Assembly (NCBI GenBank): GCA_024734555.1
Contig: JANPWX010000480.1
Span: 2,602,483-2,666,482, forward strand
Length of the DNA stretch: 64,000 bases
Direction: 5' to 3'
DNA from: Trochalopteron elliotii
Lineage: Eukaryota; Chordata; Aves; Passeriformes; Leiothrichidae
In this document: positions 1-12,250 of the stretch, piece after piece
Position numbering within the stretch: position 1 is the first letter of the stretch
How the letters are laid out: every line of letters starts with the position of its first letter
Translations under genes and position numbers: made by a program
Notes under the pieces: model-generated
Databases searched by the model: none
What the model was told of the DNA's origin: nothing
What the model saw: only the letters and a program-made list of their open reading frames with translations

Positions 1-3000
1 CAACCAAACAAAAAATCCCCCAAAACAAACCAAAACCAAAACCAAACAACAAAAAAACCCCCACCACATTTATCTACCTACCCCACCAAGCCAAAGACTA
101 AAAGTAAAAAGACAGGACAACTGGAAACAATCTCTGCAAGTTTCCCCTAGCCTTCAGAGGAGGCGGAATCTAGATGCAGTTTTAAAGAAGATTGTAAGTG
201 TTTCCCTTGCACTTTAATTGGCAAGTAATCAAGACCACATTCAATGCAACACAAGTTCTTGCAATCACGCTGTGACAGCAGACCAAGAAACTCTATTAAG
301 GATCCAATGCAATTACAATCCAGCAGCAGTCCTGCAAAGGGCTGGATATAAAGGGAGGCATGACCCCACATTAGAAAGAAGTCGGTGATGATACAGCTGA
401 GGTGTAGTTCAGACACCAAGGATGTGACACTAAATGAAGCAATCACAACGTCTGGCACTGGGACAAGAAACTGGATACTTATTTCACAGTCCTGAAATGT
501 TGCTACGAGGAGAGCTGCTTTCAGATCACTAAATAACTGTTCCCAAAGCCATGAACACCTGCTCCCACCCCTCAGCCAGCACCTGCATTCAGCAGAATCT
601 GAACTCCAGTGTGCATCCTTTCCTCTTTGGCCATCCTGCCACTGCCCACAGGACTATAGCAGCACACAGCATACTGAGGAAATGATGCCCCAAAACCACT
701 CACTTTCAGGTGAATGAAAGAGGATAATCTTGGTGCTACTCTATGTCACAACTCTTGTCTGAATGAAGCTCTGAGTCTGACCATGGTTTGTAACTTACCA
801 AGACAGGCTGCCTGTCTCCAGTGTCACAGGGAGTTCAGAGTGACATACAAAATCCTTGGCTAGAGAGAAGGAAAGATGAGTTCTCTCCACAGGAACTGTG
901 AACCCGGGGCTTGGTCTCTTCCCACCCAGTCAGGCTGCTGGTAGGCTGAAGGTCTGGGTGTAGGAAAACACAGAGAACACTGGGTGATGCCAGCTGGATG
1001 GGGAAACACACTGCCAGCACAACAGGGCTTTAGGAAGGGGTAAAAATGTAATGGTCAGAAAAGACAGAAACAGCACTGGGGCTGCAAAGGTGGAAAGAAA
1101 AGCAGCTTTTTTTGATCTGTGACCCGCAGTACATTGCTGGGACTTAAGAGCCCCAAAACTGACTGTAAAGCTAGGAAAAGAATATATTGTCCATATGCAT
1201 GTAGGTGAAGGAGAAGCAAAGGAAAAAATGTGAATTGAAGTTATAAGTGTCTACAGTTTAGGGGAATATTTAATTGCTTGTAAAAAAACCCTTTGGGGTG
1301 ACACTTCACAGGATGAGCCTTGCCTTCAAAGGGTCAAGTGGACCTTCAGTTTAAAAAGGAAGGCAAAAAACTGGCTCAGGAAAGCTCTCAAAGCCCCTTA
1401 AGCTTTCCCCACTCTTCCCCATGACGTCTCCGTCCCCTATGCTTGTTTTTTCTTCTTCTTCTTCTTATAAATCTGTTCAGGAAAGATTGTTTCCTTTTTG
1501 GTATCAGTTTTGTGCCATCACTTCACCATAGCAACAGACAGCAAACAGCAGTTTGAACAACTGGAAGTTGCTGCCTTACTCAGGTAGGCTCTCCTGCTGC
1601 AGCAGCCTTGAGTGACTCCCTGCTTTTGGAAAAATAAATTAGCTGCGTAATTCCAGGTTTATTTCCACTAAAAGAGAACATACACAATTAACTAAATGCC
1701 ACCAATTAAGCTATCAATAAAGCAGGGATATTTTCAGTGCTGCACTTGTGTACAGCTACACTGTTGTGACAGCAGCTACAGCAGCACACCAGGCTGATTT
1801 TAGAGTAAAGTCCTGGGGACAGACATGGGCCACAAACCCCCAAGGGCAGCTGGTCCATCCTGGGCACTTCCCCTGCACACACCTCTGTGCTGGCACAGGC
1901 CAAGCTGCCAGCAAGGCCTGAGGTACCAGAGACTGGGGGTGAGATTTTTGGGAAAGATCAAAAGTTCAGGTGCCTCCCAAGCAGTGGGAATGGATCTGAG
2001 CTAAGATACCAGAGTAAAAACTGAAGCACATGAGGCTCAGACTTGATCCTGGACCGTGCAGGTGTTTTGGCAGGTCAGCAGGAAGAGAAAGAGGCCAACA
2101 GGATGATGAAGCAATGAAGGAGAGGAAGGGAAGTTTTGCTATGCCCAGTTGTGACTTTAATTAATAATTTTACATCACTGAAAACACAGAAAAGTCATAA
2201 ACTGTGACAAGGTGTCTAACCCAGCTTGCTACCCACAAGTGCTGACACTGATCCTTGATGGATCCTTGTTCCTTGAAGGAACAATTGTTTTGGGGAGAAA
2301 TTTAATAATAAAGGGTGTAGATTTCTGCCAAATGCTCCTGAATTCTTCTTGCTTTACATTCGTTGGACATCATGTTTTGTTAACATATTTGATTCCTATT
2401 TTGCTTAGGAGTGTAGGAACATTACAGTGAATGAATAGAAAATATATTTACAGTGAAATTGTTAAATTGTTTCATTTATGCACATTCTTTTTAGCAATGT
2501 ACAAGATACGTTGAGTTGATTAAAGGAAGATGATCTTCCTCCCAAAAATTGTGCTATTTTAATTCTCTTTTGGGTTTGTTAACCCATTTTAGGTTCATAA
2601 GACGTGGTCTATTGAGATTGGGAAGTCTGTTGTATATCTATAATTAACCTTTTTATTAATTACAACTTCTCATATCAAGACAAGGGGTTGATAAAATTCC
2701 TCCAAATGTCTCAGCTTGCTGCTTTTCCCCAGCTAAAAGTAGATGCTTTTCAAAGAAAAACAGCTTCAGTGACAGAAGAAAGACAAGCATAATGAAAATA
2801 TTAAAGCAAAATAAAAATAAAAAAAATCTGCCAGACTTCCTTCCCAGTATCATCAGTGACAACACATTTCAGGATATCAGCAGCAGCCTAGACTGGCATT
2901 TAAGAATATCCAAATAGCTTAGACCCTGCACAGCCCCTGCTGCTCTTTGATTTTTAAACTAGTGTCCAAATCCTGACCTCTGATTGCAAAACCCCACAGA

Positions 3001-6000
3001 ATTCACTAGAATTTCACAGATGAAGTTCAGGACAGAATTCAGCTTTGAGTTGCCTAATTTTAATTGGCCCATATTATGTTTGTTGTCAGGAGATGGTTTT
3101 CTTCCCCCACCACTACACAAACTGGGAAGATTAAAATTTAGTAACTAAAAATGTTTTCCAGAATCCTACTTTCCTGAGGGGGGGAAAAAACAAATGCAAC
3201 AACATGTAAATGGCAGAGTTATTTGATCTTACTGTGAACATGGTAACTGTGGTGTCTGGGTTGCCTTGTGTTCTTTCTGTCCATCAGCTCATTTGTTTTC
3301 CATGTGGCTGCTTGAGTACTTACAATTGTGTCTGGTTATCATATGCTGAACATGATTGTTTTGCACTCAGATTTATTCCCAGCATGAAAATTATTTGAAA
3401 ACGGGCGGAACAAGGGGGAGAAACACAGCCATCATTGGAGAAACTCTCACAGCAGAGTGCTCAAGGGCTTCCTTTCAGATTTGCCTTCCCTGCCAAGAAA
3501 AGGCATTGTTACAGTGACAACCCAGAGGCGTGTGTTACAACAGGAAAATCATACGGGATGCAAAATCAAAATCTCAGTCACAGGTGAAGAATGGAGGCAG
3601 CAGAGGAGTTCACATACACAGAATTGCTCTTTTCTCTCCTAGAGAAAGTTGGCAATGCCTTGTCCCTGCAGAGATGATGCTGGGAGGTGTCCAGTGCCCC
3701 TGGCAGCAGTGAAACACCCTCCCAGCACTGTGTCCTTCCTTGGCTCTGCTCAGAGCAGTGACTCCCCAGTCACCAGTGTGTGTTCCCCAGATTCCCCCAG
3801 CCTGGGTCCTGCTCCTCTCTAGCCAAACCATCTCCCCTCTGACCCTCTGCTCCTGGAATGGCTCAGGAGGGGAGACTGTGCTCACAGCAGGGGCAGAAAG
3901 CAGGACAGGTCACCCCTTCCCCCAAGCCCACAGCTCCTTCCAGCCCACAGCCCAAAGCACAGCTCTGCCAGCACCTGCTGACCCCACCAAAGGAAGATTT
4001 GGGGAGTTTTTTTGTGATGCCCCAAGGCAGTGTGGGGTTCTGCAGCATGGCAGGGTGTCAGCAGGACTCGTAGCTGTGTCAGGGTTTCTTCAGGGGAGCA
4101 CAGGGCTGGCACCTGCACTCAGCCAAGACTTTGAACTGCCCCTGGTGACAATTTAAGCCAAACTTGTCAAGATCCAGATGGAATTCAGGTGGGATTTCTC
4201 CAGGCACAGAGCACTGTATTTCTGAATGGCAGATTACACTCCTCAAGTTCCTCTACTTCCAGCTACTAAGCATTTCTTCCCTCTTGTAGCAATTCTGGCC
4301 AGCAACCCCCACTACTGCTCACCCTCTCTGGATAATCACACCCTTACAGTACCTCTCACAGCCTAATGTTTTACAATGAAATCTGAGAAGCTCTGAATAA
4401 TCCTAATAGCAGTTAGGCAGAGGCACTGGCACAATTATGATATAAAAGGTAAGTGTGCTCCCGCCAGCTCTCCATTTAAATTTATAGTGATTGGTTCCAT
4501 ACAGTAACATGGCAAATGAAAAACATCCCCCAGCCTTCGTTTAAAGAGGTTTGTAGTAAATAAAAAAGATGCTGAGGGTTGTGTGTTGGCACCCAGCCTG
4601 GCAGCTCTGTGTGCAGGAAGGGGATTCAGGCTCCTTTTCCCAGGCACACATAAAATGCTGGGTGAAATATGCCTCTGCTCCACCAGGAGTGTGGCTGCAG
4701 CAAAAGCCTCAGGAAGTCAGGCTGCTGGTCCTAAGGAAACCTTCTCTGCAAGCCCAGGGAGGCCTTGGGAGGTAGAGGACTGAGGTAGAAATCCCCTGTG
4801 TTGTTGTCCTGCTCTCCAGAGACACTCCAGCATCTTTCCAGGGTTTGGTGGTGTGCCCTTCCCCAGCCACGAGGCAGAATGGAGTTCCCTGATTAATTCA
4901 GTGTCCTGATCACATTGAACAAGGGCTGGCAACTGTCAGATGTGTCAAGTGCTGACTAAATTTTTTACTAGGTGCACAGACCTGATTTTTAAACCTTCTC
5001 CAGAGACTCAAGGCTGCTCTGTTGTTCTGAGTTTAGACTGCAGGGAAAACAGCTCTTCACTCACGAGAATTTAATTTCAGTACCTGCACTAGTACCTCTA
5101 GAAAATGCAGCTTGGGTCTGGCCCTAACTCTTACAATTAACTTGCACAAGAACCTGTGGAAGTTAATTAGAAGAAAGGTGTGATTCTGCTACACAAAGAC
5201 AAGCATCTGGGGGGATACTCAACCCTATCCTGCTGCAAAGTGCATCACTCCTGGGTGAAAACACCAAGGTGCCTGCTCCTCTGTGCTCCCTCTGTCTGAG
5301 GCCACCCTGGCAGCCTGCAGGTTTCCCTCTGCCCCTCACCACCAGACCCCACACCACAGCTTTGGAGTAAGAACAGCCAGCTCAAGCCACACAGTGAGAA
5401 TTTCCCATGGCTGCACTCCTCAGATGAGCTCCAAGAAGGGTCTTGCAGCCCAGTCAACCAGTACAGCAGGCACCAAAGAGGTTTTCATCATCTTTACACT
5501 CCCAACATCACCTGTGCATTGATTCTATGGTGCCTAAAACTTCCCTCTTTACCATGAGCCTGCATTGCTTCCCCTGCTGAGGAAGGGCAGATCCTTCAGG
5601 ATTTCACACCTTCATCAAGCTGTTTCTCCAGCAACACTCAACACCCTTGCACTGCTGCAGTGTCCTGACACTGGTTTTCCCTCGTGCTCCTCTGCTTCCT
5701 TAAAACAAAGAAATGAAAGAAGGCATTGCTGGCTGAGCCTCAACCCTACACAGCCCATCCTGCTGACAGGTCCCTGCTGTGAGACTCCTCTCCCCCAGAG
5801 CTGCTGGACACAGCACACCCTGACCTGTCCCCATCACCCTGCTTCAGCCTTCCCTGCTGCACGCCCACATAAGGAATATTTTCTGCCTTTAATTTGCTGG
5901 GATTTCACACCAAGAAATGAATGCCAGCCTTCCTATGAAGGGGGAAAGTCACCAGTCGTGCAACATCCATTGTCAGATTGCAGCTCCTGGCCTGGCTGGT

Positions 6001-9000
6001 TGTGACTGGCACCTACCTTGCAATCCCTTCATTAGCACATCTCAAGGCTCACCCCTTTAAGTACTCTTTCCTTAAGAGTACTTAAGGAAACTCTCCCCTC
6101 CCTACAAGAGGACACAAAGCAGAACAGACCAGTTTGTGTTTCTCAAGGCACACGGGGGAAGCCAGCAGTGAGCCCAGGGAGGGTTGTGCAAAACTGCCTC
6201 TGTAAATCCCTCAGGAGGAGAAGTTATGGTTCCCCCCCTCCCCCAGCTCTGGGGCTTCACACTCCAGCAGCACGTTCCCTTGCACATCTGCTGAACTAGG
6301 GTAAAACTGGACACTGCAGAGCTGTGATTGATGTCACCAGGGGAAGGCATTACTGGGGAGGTCCCTCCCTGCAGCAGGAGAAACACACACCTCTCTCTCT
6401 CTCTGCTCACACATCCTGCCCCTGTGATCACAGCACAGTTAGAGACCTGTTAAGAGATTGTCACCTCTCCTCCTCCTCATGCAGTGTCCAGAAGTCCCAA
6501 GGCTACTGTGCCACCCTATAAAGGCAGAGGAAGGGCTTGGGCATCCCTGCCAGAGTTACCTTCACACGGTACCCCAATCACCGTGGTTTGGAGCAGCACA
6601 GGCAGCTTTACCTTCCACAAGCACTGACTGAAGAGCTCCAGCAGAGCTGGCACAGCCAGCTTGGCTGCAAGAAGAGTTAACTCAGTGGAAGGAGGCAGAG
6701 GAATAAAAGGCCTTCCTTTCTCTGTTTGTCAGGCAACAGGTCACACATGCTTGCAGACAGATCCCAAAGCCTGTCTCTACTCTCACATTTCCTCTCTTCC
6801 TTTCTCTGACGCTTTCCTGACATATCTCCTTGTGCACTTTGCTCAGCTTTTGAAGTAACACTCCTCCCTGCTTGTTCTCCTTCCCACTCCTTGTCACTGA
6901 AGTCCTGCTGCTGTCATCACACTCCCATCAGACTTCTCCTTTCAACTGTGCGTTTCCACGCTGTCTCTCCCAACTGTCACATATGCTTCTGGTTCAAACA
7001 TCTGTTCCTCCCCCTCCCAGGGAAGTTGCTCCAAAACAAGCTGCTTTCTGTCTGAATGGCAGGGAGGATAGGTTTGGTTGTACATGTGGCACTACACAAC
7101 CATCATGTTGCCAAGTGAAAGGCTCCTCTTCTGTGCTTTGGTCACATCAATTCTCAGGGCTACAGGCTTAGGGCCTCCTTATTCTGCCAGGAAGGAGAGT
7201 GAGAAGCCTTTTTCTTGCACCTTACAGCCTGGTTACTCAGGGCTGAGCCTCTGCTCTGCAGGAAAGCAAAGGAAGGGGGATACTTGCTGCCCTGCACAGA
7301 GGGAAGGTCTGCCTGATCATTCTCTGTCACAGGTAAAGGGATGCCTGACCAAGAATGGCTCAGCCCAGTGGAGGACCAAGAGGCCAGCAAGGAACTGACA
7401 AATTACAGGAGCTTTGTGGCCACCCAGGGACACAAACCAAATCCTTTTCCTGCTGGACACCAAGGACAACTGTTACAAGTTTTCACCCAGTCAGTGGGAA
7501 CAGCAGCATAAATATAAACCAGGTTATGCAGCTCACATGGATTCAGTATAAACTGACTTTCCGAATTATGCTGATGTAATTCTGGTGTTACCTGGTGATC
7601 TCAAAGGTCTTGTGCCATTGCAGGGGAGTCTCAGGCCAGCTCCAAACTCCAAGTGGGGTTAAGCCAGGCAGCATGGGCAGCAAGGTGTCCTGCACAGCCT
7701 CCCATGGGGCTCAGAGCACATCTCCAGCTCTGTGCAGAGGCCACAGCAGCCCCACTGCCTGCACACCCAGCCCTGCCTGCAGCCTTGGACTGCCCAGCCT
7801 CACTGACACCATCAGGAAAGACAACAAGTGGTCTCTGGCCTGCTGCTTGCTCTGTCCCCATGAGCTGGCTGGAGGCAAGGCCCCAAAACAAGTGTCAGAA
7901 CTTAGAGAAGAAGGTTCAGAGAGAGGTTTTATCAGCATTGCTAAGTTCTGCCCATTGTGAAGAAACAGAAATGTGGTTTCTATTCTATTCCCTTTTCAGC
8001 TGCTTGTAAGTTTTTCAAACAGCCTATTCAGGGTGAAATGTTCAGTGCTTGGTCTCAGATCAGAGATGATTTCTTTTATTTTCCCCTACAGGAACTGTGA
8101 GCAAAATACCAAATGGAGTAGATTTGGAGTTTGGGGAGCATGAGCAATCAGATATTTCCCCCTTGTTCCCTCTGATACCATATGTTCCAGTTGGAAATTT
8201 TACACTTGCAGACTGGTAACTCGTAAATGGTGGAGATGATAGACTTCAAATGTTCTCATTGAGAGGCAGAAAACAAACCCAGATTTAACAAAATAATTGG
8301 TTCAATACTGTTGAGTTTAAAGAATTCTGATAATGCTTTCCCCTTCCATCATCTCCCAGGAGAGACAAGCACACACATTTTATTTCAATCTCTGTGCTGT
8401 AATTTTAAGGCTAGTTGACATGAGGTGGTCTTTGTTAAGATGTATCTATTTGCTTTGGAATCCAAAGAAGTTCAGCACTTGCAGGCTGCCAGAAATCACA
8501 GACTTATTATTCAAGGAACTTTTGAGCTGTGCTGTCAAAGCCATCAGAAGTCTGTACACTGAACAGCTCCTGTTCAATGCATTTTTGTGCTCATTTACAA
8601 ACTCTACAGTGGAATTGCTCGAAGCTTTATTCCCCTCAACTCAAAACTCACTTAAAACTAAAGCCAGAGAACCCCAGCATTCTTGGAAAAGCATGTTTGG
8701 AAACCCAGCATTACAGAAGCAATGGCAGCCTGATCATCCTCACCTGTAGTGCCAGCTAGGTCACTTAAAACATCACAGTCTAGCTGATATTTTAACTTCA
8801 AAGTCAATCCTGCAAACCCCAGGCAAGCTTTGGGTAACCTGTTAATACCCTGCATGTTGGTATAAATGCAGAAGTTACAAACACAGACAAGGAGCTTTAA
8901 GCACTGATAGTTCCTGATCACAAGTGCTCCATCAGGAGCAGATCCATGAATGCACCATAACCATAGATGGTTCTATACATTATCTTTTCCAGGTTTCCTA

Positions 9001-12000
9001 AGGGAGGCAATATCCCCATTTCCTTCTCCCCTTCCCACTGCACAGCACAGATGTCCTTTTGTACTGGCTGGGGAGACACTGAACAGCTGCCCAGCCCATC
9101 CTGCTGCCCCCACTCCACCCCTGCTCCCATTCACAGCCGAGAGAGGCACTGCTGGCAGCTCACATGTCTTTAACTTGGGCAGCAGGTGACTACCAAAACA
9201 ACCCAGCACACTGTGGCATAGTAAAACAGCACACAAAAATCACCCTGCTTGGGCAAAGAAGTCTCCTGAGCTGGAACTCACCACACACCAGGGCTGGCAG
9301 ACCATCCAGGAGGCAGATGATGGCTGTCTTCCAATCCCACTGACCAAAGTGACCCAGCAGCCACCTGGAACACAGCAAGAGATGAAATCTCTGGCAAGCA
9401 GCTCCCAGCCTGTTCTCTGCCTCCAGAGCATCTGGCACGAGCTAACTTTCACCTCCAGCTCCTGATCTCTTTGATCTCCCAGATAGTTATGTACCTTAAT
9501 GATTCATGATTGTTACTGGAGTCCCACCTGCACGCAGGGAAGCCTCCACACCAGCCTACAAAGGTTATGGGATAGCTGTGGGCTCACTTCCCCAGCCCCT
9601 CCTGGGAGCTACTTCCTTTCACCAGTCTCACAGCAAGGTAGTTCTATTAAGTGCTGTGGAATTAATCATGATTTATGCCAGTTGAAAGGAGAGAGTAGCC
9701 AAGTCCTGCATCCTCACCTCCTGAACTACTGGTACTGCTCTAATCTTGTTCATACTTCAAAGTGCTTTATTCCAGCCAGGTTGTTAGAATTACTTTGAGC
9801 CTGTACCCTTAAGCTCTGGTCATTCTTTGCTGTAATTCCTTGGCTGTGGCTTCTGGAAAGGTGTTTTTCTCCCTCCACTCCCCGCAATAAATGAGTTTGT
9901 CACTTGAGATATACTGCCAATGTGTTACATGTCCCACAGTGTTTGTGGTTATATCAGAAGTGTTTGTTTATAGCACCATAATTCAGCAATATCTTGATTA
10001 CAGGAGAGATGGTGTTGTAACTCACTGTGGCTCCAGAGAATATTATTTTTCTTTTCCTTTAGTATAAAATGTTGATTTTCAGTCAATACACTGAAAGAAA
10101 AGGGTGCAGTTTTTGCCCTAGTAACCAGCTGCCTTGTAAACCATAAGAAGGTGTTAATTGTTCCAAGTGCTGCACGTGGTCAGGGGTAAAAGCTAGAATG
10201 GGAAAGGTGATAAGAAACATCTGGGAAGATAAAGTCAGCTGGTGTCTGGTTGGAGAAAGCCTAGCAGGGAGAGCTAAAGTGAAAAGTACCACTGCCACCA
10301 GAGGTGCAGCATGAGTGGAATTGTGGCCACATGTTAAAGAGTCCCTGAGTGAAGCCTGCAAGAGCACAGCACACCCTGGGAGCTTGGTGGGTTTTTACCA
10401 GGCACACTGAGGGCTCAGCACTCCATCACCACGGGCAGCAGCTCTTCCTGACAACACTCACTCCCTCCCCCTGACCAAACCCAGCCCCATCTTCCCTTCT
10501 CCTCTGTGTCCTGGTGTCTTGGCATGCTCTGCTCTAAAAGGTTCCTTCCTCCAGCATGAATTTAGGCTCGTCCTTCCCATCACACACCTACCTGGGTTGC
10601 ACCACACCTTCCTTGCCCTGCTGAGCAGGTCCTGCTCTCAGGCTCTTTGCATGGCACAGCTTGGCACAGCCCAGCACCAACATCTTCCTGGCTGATCCTG
10701 CTGTGCTCCTCCTGCCTCGGGGAGGGCAGACTGAGCACAAAGCATCTGTGCCTCTGTCCCAGCCTTCTGTGAGGCACAGGCCCCCAAAACCCAGTGGGTT
10801 TTTCGTGCTGGGGCTGGGAGGCAGCACCAGGAGGACTCTGAAAGGGGCCTCAGAGGGAGACAGGCTGCATGTGAGGGCTCCTCTCCCATCTCTCCTCCCT
10901 CAGACGAAAGCAAGCTGGCAAGACAGCAGCCTCGTGCTCCACAGCATCTGCCACCTCTCCCCTCTCTCCCCCTGCCCAGTCCTTGCCACCTGGAGAGCAA
11001 ACAGGAACACTGTTAGGTCTGGGGGAAGGTTTTGTGCTTTGTAGCAATTTACCACATCTAAATGCCCTCTGAACCTGCCAGGGTGCGCATTCCCTAAGGA
11101 AAGAAAGGCAAGGAGCACAGAAAAGGCAGTATATTTGCACGATAAGCCCCTCCCAGGGGCAGAGTTATGCTAAGCAGCAGCCTCTGCCCCAGCATGGGAC
11201 GTGGATTACATCGACACGACAGTAACATATGGTGAGGAGGGCTCATGTCCTGCAGAGAAAAAAGGATGGGACACCAGTATTATTTTCCCCTCGGACTCCA
11301 TTGTCCAGAGCTGTAGCCCTGATGTCTCATTAACTTCTGAGAGAGCAGTTTATTCCCCCTGTTGTTTTTATTTACTAACTCTTGGTGTTTATGCTTTGCG
11401 ATAAGGACATTGCAGTGAGCCGTGCCACAAAGCCCTGAGTGCAATCCAATGACACCTTGCACTGAGGATAAAGCCTACATTTAAATAGAGGTTTATTTTC
11501 TTTCTCTTGCTTCCCCTGGTACAGTTGCTCATGATAATGCAGCCACCTTCATCTCAGCACAGCCTGATGTAGACCTCTGCTGCTGATCAGGGCTGGGATT
11601 TCTGCCACTCACCCTTTACACTAAGAAAACACAGTTTGAGTGAATAAAGCTGAGAAACCATGAATTTTTCCAAGCAGAGTGTGCCTGGGCAGCACTTCAG
11701 ATAGCAAAGCTGCATTTTAACTGGGATCTGTGGGAAAGACTGAAAAATAAAGATGAATGAGTTTGGTTGGGTAATTAGATAATAAAATTGAAGGTTTTGG
11801 AGTTTAGCCCAGAAATATAACCCAGTATATGTGGCTGGCTAGCCTGCTCACTCTCCTACTGCTGGCAGCACTGTCTTAACCCAGCAAAGAGACCTGTCCT
11901 TCAGAGTCCAAACACAGAAATGCATTTGTGTAGCACAGCATCAGTGGCACAGGATCAATCCTGCCCTCTGCCAGCCTCCCAGCAGCTGGATTTATTCCCC

Positions 12001-12039
12001 ACAGGTGAGGCAGGGCTGCAGAGGTGCTGCAGGACTCCA
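1..12039. other. Gene-free stretch
   Basis: It begins with A/C-rich simple sequence (1-65). It includes a (TTC)n run at about 1,448-1,467 and a perfect 12-bp inverted repeat at 6,057-6,085. No recognisable coding exon, tRNA or rRNA was found by eye. Scattered open frames up to 146 codons (5,565-6,005) lack any family resemblance. Distal flank of CD99L2 or part of an unseen gene's intron are both possible. Confidence 0.55.
6057..6085. repeat. Perfect 12-bp inverted repeat with 5-nt loop
   Basis: TTAAGTACTCTT (6,057-6,068) and AAGAGTACTTAA (6,074-6,085) are exact reverse complements separated by TCCTT. It can form a short hairpin in RNA from either strand. There is no run of T after it and no associated gene, so no function is assigned. 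Confidence 0.85.
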
Positions 12040-12250
12040 AGTGGGCTTCTCAAACCCAGAGGGGGCTTGGGCACTGGAACAGCTCCCCAGGGAAATGGTC
12101 ACAGCACCAAGCCTGACAGAGCTCAAGAAGCATTTGAATAATGCTCTCAGAAACATGGTGTGATTTTGGGGCTGTCCTGTGCAGGGTCAGGGGTTGGACT
12201 TGATGATCCTTGTGAATTCCTTCCAACTGAGGAGATTCTATGATTCTATG
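12040..12250 (+). mobile_element. CR1-type LINE 3' fragment with intact tail repeat
   Basis: GGGCACTGGAACAGCTCCCC, then a GTCACAGCACCAAGCCTGACAGAGCTCAAGAAGCATTTG-like block, GGGGTTGGACTTGATGATCC, CCTTCCAACTGAGGAG and the terminal GATTCTATGATTCTATGAA. The doubled ATTCTATG tail is diagnostic of avian/reptilian CR1. Confidence 0.93.

Noticed and set aside
5565..6005. 146-codon plus-strand frame
   Set aside because: Low-complexity Pro/Ser/Cys composition typical of chance frames in such DNA.
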